A DNA stretch of 15,189 bases from Phycisphaerales bacterium. Its GTDB lineage: Bacteria; Planctomycetota; Phycisphaerae; Tepidisphaerales; Tepidisphaeraceae. The notes under the pieces are model-generated. The model saw nothing but the letters and a program-made list of their open reading frames with translations, made no database searches and was not told the DNA's origin. Each line of letters begins with the position of its first letter. Position 1 is the first letter of the stretch. A program made the translations under genes and the position numbers. The stretch lies in NCBI GenBank assembly GCA_028288875.1, contig JAQGHK010000644.1, forward strand, positions 1 to 15,189, in the 5' to 3' direction. Of this stretch, positions 1-6,954 are shown piece by piece.

Positions 1-909
1 GATTACCTGCTGTTCTTCACGAACAAGGGCCGCGTGTTCGAAAAGCGCGTGTTCGACGTGCCGGAAATGAGCCGCACCAGCATCGGCCGGGCGGCGGCGA
101 ACCTGATGGAATTCCAGCCGGGCGAAAAAATCGCGAACGTGCTGGCCATCAAGGATTTCGAAAAGGCCGAGCAGTACCTGATGTTCGCGACCAAGCAGGG
201 CACTGTGAAGAAGACCGCGCTCAGCGCCTACTCCAACATCCGCACGAATGGGATCATCGCCATCAGCCTGGATGAAGGCGACGAACTGATCGGCGTTGAA
301 ATTACCAACGGCAGCGATCACGTCATTCTTGGCACGAAATCCGGCTTGGCGATTCGGTTTGCAGAAGGCGACGTCCGCACCATGGGCCGACCGGCCGGCG
401 GCGTGACGGGCGCCCGCTTCAAGCGCGAGGGCGACGCAGTCGTCAGCATGATCGTCGTCCCGAATGGCAGCAACGACAATTGCACGCTGCTCACCGCCTG
501 CGTCAACGGCTACGGCAAGCGCACGCCGCTCGAGGAATACCCGGTCAAGGGCCGCGGCACGCGTGGCGTGATCAATATCGACGCCACCGAACGCAACGGC
601 GAAGTCGTCGGCATCAAGAGCGTCTGCGATACCGACGAACTGATACTGATCACGGAAAAGGGCATCCTCATCCGCACCCGCATCGCCGAGATCCGCGCCA
701 TCGGCCGCAACGCCCAAGGCGTGAAGCTGATCCGCATCGATGAAGGTGATCGCCTGGTCGCCATGGCGAAGATCGACGTGCAGACGACCGAGGCGGACAA
801 ACCCGTCACCGAGGACGGGCAAACGGAGTCGCAGGTCGCAGAAGATTTGAAGACCGAAGCCGCCGATGATGCGCCCGCACAGGACGCGGAAACGCCGCCG
901 GAGGAGTAA
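1..909 (+). CDS. gyrA: DNA gyrase subunit A, C-terminal part (5' end outside window)
   Basis: This is the C-terminal DNA-wrapping domain of the GyrA subunit of DNA gyrase, the enzyme that introduces negative supercoils with GyrB. The reading frame is open from the first base, so the breakage-reunion domain and its catalytic Tyr lie off the left edge. About 302 residues are visible. Five beta-pinwheel blades can be read, each starting with a strand such as DYLLFFTNKGRVF, QYLMFATKQGTVKK, DHVILGTKSGLAIRF, TLLTACVNGYGKRT or ELILITEKGILIRT, and each followed by a G-rich turn and an LxxGExI/LV-like strand. They should be blades 2-6. The GyrA box, normally in blade 1, is not visible. After the last blade (ending near AMAKID) comes an acidic, low-complexity tail of about 45 residues, rich in Glu, Asp, Ala and Thr. 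In E. coli a comparable acidic tail tunes wrapping and supercoiling. ParC is a less likely alternative, because ParC domains have fewer or more degenerate blades. Confidence 0.93.
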   Translation, partial: DYLLFFTNKGRVFEKRVFDVPEMSRTSIGRAAANLMEFQPGEKIANVLAIKDFEKAEQYLMFATKQGTVKKTALSAYSNIRTNGIIAISLDEGDELIGVEITNGSDHVILGTKSGLAIRFAEGDVRTMGRPAGGVTGARFKREGDAVVSMIVVPNGSNDNCTLLTACVNGYGKRTPLEEYPVKGRGTRGVINIDATERNGEVVGIKSVCDTDELILITEKGILIRTRIAEIRAIGRNAQGVKLIRIDEGDRLVAMAKIDVQTTEADKPVTEDGQTESQVAEDLKTEAADDAPAQDAETPPEE

Positions 910-917
910 ACCCATCG

Positions 918-937
918 GGCGGTCTGAGCGATCCGCC
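918..937 (+). terminator. Possible hairpin after gyrA
   Basis: GGCGGTC at 918-924 pairs with GATCCGCC at 930-937, with one bulged T and a 5-nt loop. It lies 8 bases after the gyrA stop. No U-tract follows, so this is at best an imperfect terminator. A second stem, GCTGACG/CGTCGGC with an ATT loop (952-968), lies 12 bases before the next start codon. It contains one T-G pair, which works as a wobble only in the + strand RNA. It may shape the leader of the protease gene. Confidence 0.25.
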
Positions 938-980
938 AGCGGGTCGAGCATGCTGACGATTCGTCGGCTACCATCGGGGC

Positions 981-2396
981 ATGTTCTCTGATCCGTTGCC
1001 GTTGCCGCCGAATGAAACGTTGCCTACGCCTTTTCGGTGGCGGCCGCTGGCGATGGTGGCGTGGGTGGTAATCGTTGGGGTGTGCGTCGCGCTGCCGCTG
1101 CTTCGGTCGGAAGAAAAAGCGGTCGCACAGGCCTCCACGCAACCGGTCGCACCGAAATCGGTGGATTTTCAGACCGAGCTCGCCGGGCGGATGTGGGTGG
1201 GGCTGGTGCACCTGTCCGAGACGGATCGCAAATCGGTCGATTCCTTCGTCGGCATGCCGGCCGTCACGCCGGTGGAGAAGGCGGCCCGCGCGATCGTGCT
1301 AGCCGACCTGGGGGAGCGCGAGAAGGCCATCACTCTGCTGAAGTCTTCATCGGACCCGGCCGCGGCGGAACTGCTTGATCTGTATGGCGCGTCGCCGACG
1401 ACATCGCCATCAACGGTGCCTTCAACCTCCGCCGCCTCGGTGCGATCGGGGGACAAGCCCGCGACAACGACGAGCAGCGAATCGCTCTCCAAAGGTTTTG
1501 ATGAGCGTTTCGGCTGGTACGCCCAGCTGGCGCACGTCTACGGCCGACCCGATACCGACCCGGCCCGGGCCGCGGTGCTGAACGGCGCACGGCACACTAT
1601 TCTCGTGACGGCGACCGGCTTTGCCATCGCGATATTGGCCGGCGTGGTCGGCTTCGGTTTGTTCGTGACGGCGATCGTGCTGCTGGCGACCGGGCGCGTG
1701 AAGTCGGCCGTCGGCAGGACGGGAATGGCGGCGAATATTTATATCGAAGCCGTCGCGATTTACCTGAGCGGATTCATCGTCTCGAGCCTAGCCATTGGCT
1801 TCTTGTTCCCGCGCGCGCCATTGAGCATTCATATCCTCGGCCTGGGCGCCGTCGTTCTACTGGGGATGTTGTGGCCGCTGCTGCGTGGCGTGCCTTGGCC
1901 CACACTGCGGCAAGACTGGGGAATCCACACGGGCCGCGGCGTGCTGCGCGAAATGGCCGCGGGCATCGGCGGCTACCTGGCCGGCCTTCCGATCCTCGTG
2001 GTCGGGCTGACGATCATGATCGTGCTGATTCTCCTCACGCATGACACGCCGAGCCACCCCATCCAGCAGCAGGTCGGCGATCACTCATGGGTAACCGTGG
2101 TTTCGCTGTACGCGATTGCGTCGGTCTTCGCGCCGCTGACGGAAGAGTTGATGTTCCGCGGCGCGCTCGTCTCGCACCTGCGTGGGTGGATGGGCCCGGT
2201 GTGTGCGGCGCTGCTGAGTGGCCTCGTGTTTGGCGCGGTACATCCGCAGGGGTGGACGGTGGTGCCGGCGCTGGCGAGCGTGGGTGCGGTGCTGGCGCTG
2301 ATCCGTCAGTGGCGCGGCACGCTGATCGCTTCGATCACCGCCCACGCGATGCACAACGCGTTTCTGATCACGATCATGACGCTGGCGACCCGCTGA
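981..2396 (+). CDS. CPBP-family (CAAX/Abi-type) intramembrane metalloprotease
   Basis: A 471-residue polytopic membrane protein of the CPBP family (CAAX protease and bacteriocin-processing enzyme; Rce1-like glutamyl proteases). The family signature sits at the C-terminus: EELMFRG (Glu388, Glu389, Arg393), FGAVH (His421) and HAMHN (His455, Asn459), which are the three conserved motifs forming the active site inside the membrane. A first membrane segment lies near residues 24-41. An extra-membrane section of about 160 residues follows; its 138-170 part is a Ser/Thr/Pro-rich linker and its 95-135 part looks like a helical repeat (VEKAARAIVLADLGEREKA). Several membrane helices follow from about residue 205 on. 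The N-terminal section is an addition to the usual core of about 200-250 residues. The ATG is preceded by GGGG only 2 bases away, so ribosome binding looks weak, but no better start exists. The stop is 6 bp from the stop of the convergent pilus gene. The substrate cannot be inferred. Confidence 0.85.
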   Translation: MFSDPLPLPPNETLPTPFRWRPLAMVAWVVIVGVCVALPLLRSEEKAVAQASTQPVAPKSVDFQTELAGRMWVGLVHLSETDRKSVDSFVGMPAVTPVEKAARAIVLADLGEREKAITLLKSSSDPAAAELLDLYGASPTTSPSTVPSTSAASVRSGDKPATTTSSESLSKGFDERFGWYAQLAHVYGRPDTDPARAAVLNGARHTILVTATGFAIAILAGVVGFGLFVTAIVLLATGRVKSAVGRTGMAANIYIEAVAIYLSGFIVSSLAIGFLFPRAPLSIHILGLGAVVLLGMLWPLLRGVPWPTLRQDWGIHTGRGVLREMAAGIGGYLAGLPILVVGLTIMIVLILLTHDTPSHPIQQQVGDHSWVTVVSLYAIASVFAPLTEELMFRGALVSHLRGWMGPVCAALLSGLVFGAVHPQGWTVVPALASVGAVLALIRQWRGTLIASITAHAMHNAFLITIMTLATR

Positions 2397-2402
2397 GCGA
2401 GG

Positions 2403-3536
2403 CTATTTCACTGTAGAGACGCCGCCGGTCGCCGATGGCGAACCGCCGCCGGTCGGCAGGATCGGGATCGGCAAGGTCGATGTGTATTCGATGGTGCCGT
2501 TGGTCATGACCAAGGACTTGGCAACGAAGGAGCCAGTGATCTTGCCGGTGGAGTTCACCGTCATCGTCGCATTCGGGCCATAGATTACGATGTTCACCGG
2601 AAAGTTATTCGTAAAGGCGATCGTGCCCGATGCGCCGGTCATGTAAATCGTGAACTTGTAGCCATTGGTGATGACTTGCGTGTTGCCACCGAAAGAAACG
2701 TTGCCGGTGCAGTACATGTTCGTATCCGCAGTGAGCGAGATGGTGAAGGTGCCGCTGACGGTGCAACCATCGACTAAATAATCATCGTGAACAGAGTAGC
2801 TGCCGCTGGAATAATTAATGTTGCCGACGTATTGCGCAGTGCCGGGAGCCGTGACGTTCGGGTACGCGATATTCGCGGTCATCGCGTCTTTGTTGCCGGT
2901 GATGTTGCCGGTGGGGGGCGTGCCGCGGTACAGCACATCACCGGCGATCGATGACGTGCCGCCGAGCGACCAAGCGCCGTTGGACGCAACGATCACCGTT
3001 CCGCCGGCCGCTTCCGCTGCGGTTCGCTTAATCGTGGACGCGTTCGACATCGAGAGGCTGTTCAGCGCTACCATGCTGTATGGCAGGACATCGAGTGTCG
3101 CAATGCTGGTCGCGGTGACATCGCAATTCTGTCGACCGATAATTCTGGCGAAGACGAGGGGCACTGCGTTACCCCGCGCCGCGGTGCGCCGTCCGACGAC
3201 GCGAACGGCATTTTGATTTGAGGCGCTGACGGCGAAGGCACGTGTCGTGTAATTCCACGTGCCAACGTCCACGTCCGCGCTGGTGAGCGTCAGGCTGCTG
3301 CCATCGACGTTGTTCTGTGCGGCGGCCTGCTGGGCTTTGGTCAGGTAGGAGCTGTCCGTGATGCCCGAGACCGCATATCGCGACGCCGCATCGGCCGCGT
3401 CCTGCAATTCGCTCTTAGCCGTCTGCACCCGGCCCCAATCGACGGACAGGCTGACCATTGCGAACATGGCGACGATCACGATCGATCCGTAGATGATCGT
3501 AAATCCGCGAGAATGGTTGGTCGGCCGCAATTGCAT
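2403..3536 (-). CDS. TadG-like pilus/surface protein with DUF7305-like C-terminus
   Basis: A 377-residue protein whose N-terminus (residues 10-58) matches the TadG-like anchor of Flp/Tad pilus assembly proteins: a short basic head, a hydrophobic helix from GFTIIYGSIVI to about residue 31, then SVDWGR and the SELQDAADAA motif. The rest is Gly/Ser/Thr/Asn-rich and beta in character. Residues 312-355 (NIVIYGPNATMTV, then TGSFVAKSLVM) resemble the DUF7305-type C-terminal domain of PilX-like and related surface proteins; that match is from memory and moderate. No von Willebrand A domain is visible, unlike classical TadG. The ATG overlaps the stop of the upstream pilus gene as TAATG, which makes re-initiation likely. 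The same frame is open 23 codons further upstream, but those residues (Arg/His-rich) are a shadow of the upstream gene. The RGFT head resembles a type IV prepilin cleavage site without Glu5. The protein ends in STVK, echoing the ITVK end of its neighbour. Confidence 0.72.
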   Translation of the reverse strand: MQLRPTNHSRGFTIIYGSIVIVAMFAMVSLSVDWGRVQTAKSELQDAADAASRYAVSGITDSSYLTKAQQAAAQNNVDGSSLTLTSADVDVGTWNYTTRAFAVSASNQNAVRVVGRRTAARGNAVPLVFARIIGRQNCDVTATSIATLDVLPYSMVALNSLSMSNASTIKRTAAEAAGGTVIVASNGAWSLGGTSSIAGDVLYRGTPPTGNITGNKDAMTANIAYPNVTAPGTAQYVGNINYSSGSYSVHDDYLVDGCTVSGTFTISLTADTNMYCTGNVSFGGNTQVITNGYKFTIYMTGASGTIAFTNNFPVNIVIYGPNATMTVNSTGKITGSFVAKSLVMTNGTIEYTSTLPIPILPTGGGSPSATGGVSTVK

Positions 3537-4804
3537 TATTTCACAGTGATGATGCGGCCCTTGGCGTGGGCGGTGACGTAGAAACCGCCGACGTTGTTGC
3601 TCCACTCGTATTCATCCATCGTGCCGATGAACAGGCGCGTCGCGCCGGCCGGCGGGATGAACTGCTGCACGTCGCCGCTGGCATCGCGGCCGTCACCGAT
3701 GAAGAAGGGCTGCTTCAGCTTGGGTGAGAGGGTCGCGAAGTCACGGCTGGCCGAGCTTGAAAAATCCAGGGCCGCCGGCGTGCCGGTCGTTTTGTTCGGC
3801 TGCTTGTCGTCCAGGAACACACCGATGACCGAGTTCAGCGGGGCGTGCACGTTGGAGATGCGGCTTTCGGCACCCGTGTTCGGCGAGCCGCCGTAGATGG
3901 TGCTCCAGTCGGCGGAGTCAGGCACGTTCCAGACGTTCGAGCCGGTGTTGCCGTCGGCGTCGTACGTGGTGGAACTGGCCATGTTGTTGGCGCCACCGTT
4001 CAGGCCGTCAAAAGTCACGGGCGAGCCGCCGCTGACGGCAATGCCGCCGGCTTCGATCGGGCTGGCCATCTTGGCGGCGTAGTCGCCCCACGCGGAGTAG
4101 TTGCTGATCGACGAGCCCGAGTTGGTCGAACCGCCGGTCAGATAACCCAGGCCGCGAGCGAGCGATTTGCTCAGGCCCATGTCTTCGTACGGATCGCCGG
4201 CGTAGTCGGGATTGTCGTGCGCGTTGTTGCCGCTGGCGACGGTGCTCTTCGGCATGCCGCTGAGCCACGGGTTGCTGGTGGCGGGAATGAAGTATTCGTA
4301 GCGACCGTTACCGGCACCGCCGGCGTTACCGGTGTAGTCGATCATCGCGATGCTGACGGCCGTGATGTCCTGCGAACGGCGGCCGCCGATGGCGGGAAGG
4401 AACGTCAACGGTACGGCCGTACCGCGGGCGGACGTGCAACGCAGCGTGACGCGCACCGCGTTGGCGACATTCAGATCCGTGGTCGTGACGAATGTGCGGG
4501 TGGTCGTGCTCCAGATGCCGATGTCTACGTCTTGGGCGGGGATGAAGTTGATCGCCTGCCCATTGGCGCGGTTCTGCGCGACCGAGCTGGCCGCGTTGCC
4601 GTAGGCGGCGGTAGAACCGGTCAGATCGTTCTGCAGCCCGGCGACGGCGAACCGCGCGGCGGCGTCGGCGGCACTGCGCAGTTCCGACTTGGTCACCTGC
4701 ATGCGACCCCAGTCGACCGCCAGCGCGACCATGCCGGCCATCGCCATCGTCAGAAAGAAGGCGTACACAAGAATGGCACCGCGTCGTTGATGGTTACGCA
4801 TCAT
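3536..4804 (-). CDS. TadG-like pilus/surface protein with LecA-like C-terminal domain
   Basis: A 422-residue, probably exported and membrane-anchored protein. Residues 6-55 form a TadG-like anchor: RRGAILVYAF, a hydrophobic helix to about residue 30, then AVDWGR and SELRSAADAAA. The middle (about 60-315) is Asn/Gly/Ser-rich. Residues 320-415 look like a PA-IL/LecA-type calcium-dependent galactose-binding domain: the opening APLNSVIGVF, the central SPKLKQPFFIGDG, then PAGATRLFIGTMD, EYEWSNN and GGFYVTA. Asp397, Asn403 and Asn404 fall where LecA has its calcium/sugar ligands. ATG 4804 is chosen over the next ATG (4801) and over a start at 4843, because GGGA at 4811-4814 lies 6 bases upstream and the remaining N-terminus is a clean anchor. 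It is the first gene of a two-gene unit with the coupled TadG-like gene. A role as pilus-associated or surface adhesin is inferred. No other tad genes (tadA, tadB, tadC, rcpA) are in the window. Confidence 0.72.
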   Translation of the reverse strand: MMRNHQRRGAILVYAFFLTMAMAGMVALAVDWGRMQVTKSELRSAADAAARFAVAGLQNDLTGSTAAYGNAASSVAQNRANGQAINFIPAQDVDIGIWSTTTRTFVTTTDLNVANAVRVTLRCTSARGTAVPLTFLPAIGGRRSQDITAVSIAMIDYTGNAGGAGNGRYEYFIPATSNPWLSGMPKSTVASGNNAHDNPDYAGDPYEDMGLSKSLARGLGYLTGGSTNSGSSISNYSAWGDYAAKMASPIEAGGIAVSGGSPVTFDGLNGGANNMASSTTYDADGNTGSNVWNVPDSADWSTIYGGSPNTGAESRISNVHAPLNSVIGVFLDDKQPNKTTGTPAALDFSSSASRDFATLSPKLKQPFFIGDGRDASGDVQQFIPPAGATRLFIGTMDEYEWSNNVGGFYVTAHAKGRIITVK

Positions 4805-4980
4805 AAAGTTTCCCGAAGCAAACGTTCCGCTCGACCTCAACAAAGGTTCAACCGGAACATCCGATTCAAATCGCCCCTAGGCAAATCCTGTGGGCGGCCA
4901 TCGGATTCATCGGGCTATGCGGAGGGGGACTTAGGGAGAGTGCAGCTTGCGAAGCGTCCGATAACGAACGGACAGACGTC
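4805..4980 (-). promoter_or_regulatory. Leader and probable promoter region of the TadG-like pair
   Basis: This gap must carry the start signals of the pilus pair, since the upstream exporter ends at 5038. I see no convincing -35/-10 pair. Two adjacent perfect inverted repeats are visible: GTTCCG (4824-4829) with CGGAAC (4853-4858), and ATCCGAT (4859-4865) with ATCGGAT (4900-4906). They could fold the leader or act as protein binding sites. The Shine-Dalgarno-like GGGA is at 4811-4814. Confidence 0.3.
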
Positions 4981-5023
4981 CACATCGCTCGCGGCGAAAT
5001 CGATTTCCGCCGCGAACGATGTG
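4981..5023 (-). terminator. 43-nt hairpin after the ABC exporter operon
   Basis: A near-perfect palindrome of 20 base pairs around a 3-nt loop, starting 14 bases after the exporter stop codon at 5038. In DNA, 18 of 20 positions are complementary. The two exceptions are C/A in the + strand but become G-U wobbles in the - strand RNA, so all 20 pairs form only in the transcript of the exporter genes. This supports an RNA-level role, as a terminator or a 3'-protecting stem. No run of U follows, so Rho-independent termination of the classical kind is uncertain. A smaller stem, GTCCG/CGGAC, follows at about 4957-4973. Confidence 0.5.
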
Positions 5024-5037
5024 AGCGTAAAGGCATC

Positions 5038-6954
5038 CTACTCGTTGTGGCTGGTGAACTGCTCGTACAGGTGCGCGTACTTGCCACCCTGGGCGACCAG
5101 TTCATCATGCCGCCCGCGTTCGATGATGCGGCCGGCGTCGATGACGAGGATGCAGTCGGCCTTTTTGATCGTGCTCAGACGGTGGGCGACGACGAACGTC
5201 GTGCGGTTGGCCGTCAGCTTTTCGAGCGACTGCTGTACGAGCATTTCCGTGCCGGTGTCGACGGCGCTGGTGGCTTCGTCCAGCATGAAGATGCGCGGGT
5301 CGGCCACGTAGGCGCGCGTGAAACAGATCAGCTGCCGCTGGCCAAGGCTCATGTTCGCGCCGCGTTCGCCGACGTCGGTATGCACGCCTTTTTCAAGCGA
5401 CATGATCGTGTCGTAGGTGCCCAGCTCGCGCGCGGCCTCCAGCACCTGCGCTTCGGTCACTTCCGGCTTGGCGTAGCGAATGTTGTCCAGCACCGTGCCG
5501 CTGAACAGGTAATTCACCTGTAGCACCAGGCCGGTCTGCTTGTGCAGGCTGTCGCCGGTGGCGTGGCGGATATCGTTCCCGTCCACCAGCACGCGACCCT
5601 GCTGCGGCTGATAGAAGCGGGAGATCAGCGAAATGATGCTGCTCTTGCCGCTGCCAGTGTGGCCGACGAGGGCGAACAACTGGCCGGGCTTAGCGGTGAA
5701 GCTGACGTCGTGCAGCACCGCGCGATCGGGCTTGTAGCCGAAGGTGACATTTTCAAACGTCACTTCGCCGCTAATGCGCGGCAGCGGCTTAGCGTCCGGC
5801 AGATCAAACACCTGCGGCTCTTGTTCCAGCAGCGAGAACACGCGCTCGCTGCCGGCCATCGCCTGCATGACGGTGTTGTAGAAATTGCCCAGGAACACGA
5901 TCGGGTTCATGAAGACGTCCCAATACAGGTAGGACGTCACGATGCCCGTCAGTGAGAGGCGACCACTGGCGATCAGGTACCCGCCGTACGCCAGCAGAAT
6001 AATGCGGCCGGCATAGCGGATGAATTCCAGCGTCGGCTGATACGTGCCATTAAGGCGCGCGTTGGCGACATTGTTTTCAGTGTTGATGACCTGCAGCCGG
6101 TTGAACTGCTGGACGTTGATGTCCTGGCGATTGAACGCCATCACCACGCGCATACCGGTGATATTCTCAGCCAGATTCGTGCTGACGCGGGTGAAGCCTT
6201 CACGCTGGATCTGCCACGCGCGGGCCGTCTTGCGCAGGAAGTAGCGATTGACGTAAAAAAGCACCGGCCCCAGCCAGGCGACGCTGAGGAACAGCCGCCA
6301 ATCGGTGCTGGCCAACATGGCCGCGCCGAAGAACATCATCGACGTCTGGATCAGCACGTGGGCCACGCCCCACACGTTCACCTCGCGCATGCTGTTCACG
6401 TCGCTCGTGCAGCGGCTGATGATGCGCCCGAGTTTGGTGCGGTCGAAGAAGCCCATGTCGAGCTCCTGCAACTTGGCGAACATCTTCACTCGGTAGTCGT
6501 ACTGCACGTTCTCGCCGGCGCGCACCATGATCAGGATCGTCCAGCGCTGGAAGATCACGGAGACGATCGTCGCGATTGCCCACAGTCCGATCAGGATGAG
6601 CAGCGCGTGGATGGCCCCCCGCTGCGTGAGCGATTCGGGGCTCAGCGATCCGCTGACGCGGCGCATCAGGTGGGCCAGCCAGGATTCCTGCCCCGTCTGC
6701 GGCGTGCCGATGTAAGCGCCGACCAGGCCGGTGATCGTGCCGAGGAACGCCGGCCCGAGCATGTCCATCGAGACGTGCGTGTAGCAGACGAATAGGCCCA
6801 GCAGGTACTGCGCGCGATAAGGGCGCAGCATGCGGATCATTTTCCACACCAGCGACCATTCGATCGGGCGGATGCTTGTTTCTTCTTCGGTGTCGATCTC
6901 CGCCGGGGGGGCGGGCTTACGACGGGCGAATAGGGATCTGATGGCAGCGGTCAC
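5038..6954 (-). CDS. ABC exporter half-transporter with degenerate signature motif (second subunit)
   Basis: A 638-residue fused membrane/ATPase protein of the type IV (MsbA/multidrug-like) ABC exporter family. Six membrane helices lie in about residues 45-365, followed by a nucleotide-binding domain: Walker A GHTGSGKSS (431-439), Q-loop Gln479, signature MSLGQ (535-539), Walker B IFMLDE with Glu560, and switch His591. The signature departs from LSGGQ in its first and third residues. Comparable deviation (for example LSQGQ) is known in TM288-type subunits of asymmetric heterodimers. Catalytic Glu560 is intact, so this subunit supplies the working Walker B. The start is GTG at 6954, overlapping the stop of the upstream half-transporter as GTGA. 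Partnering with that neighbour is therefore very likely. The cargo cannot be read from sequence; lipids, drugs or peptides are all possible. A long hairpin lies just after its stop. Confidence 0.93.
   Translation of the reverse strand: MTAAIRSLFARRKPAPPAEIDTEEETSIRPIEWSLVWKMIRMLRPYRAQYLLGLFVCYTHVSMDMLGPAFLGTITGLVGAYIGTPQTGQESWLAHLMRRVSGSLSPESLTQRGAIHALLILIGLWAIATIVSVIFQRWTILIMVRAGENVQYDYRVKMFAKLQELDMGFFDRTKLGRIISRCTSDVNSMREVNVWGVAHVLIQTSMMFFGAAMLASTDWRLFLSVAWLGPVLFYVNRYFLRKTARAWQIQREGFTRVSTNLAENITGMRVVMAFNRQDINVQQFNRLQVINTENNVANARLNGTYQPTLEFIRYAGRIILLAYGGYLIASGRLSLTGIVTSYLYWDVFMNPIVFLGNFYNTVMQAMAGSERVFSLLEQEPQVFDLPDAKPLPRISGEVTFENVTFGYKPDRAVLHDVSFTAKPGQLFALVGHTGSGKSSIISLISRFYQPQQGRVLVDGNDIRHATGDSLHKQTGLVLQVNYLFSGTVLDNIRYAKPEVTEAQVLEAARELGTYDTIMSLEKGVHTDVGERGANMSLGQRQLICFTRAYVADPRIFMLDEATSAVDTGTEMLVQQSLEKLTANRTTFVVAHRLSTIKKADCILVIDAGRIIERGRHDELVAQGGKYAHLYEQFTSHNE

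Noticed and set aside
3845..5311. A 488-codon open frame on the + strand
   Set aside because: It lies antisense to a pilus gene and the end of the ABC exporter, is dominated by Arg, Gly, Val and Asp as expected for the complement of GC-rich codons, and has no recognisable domain.
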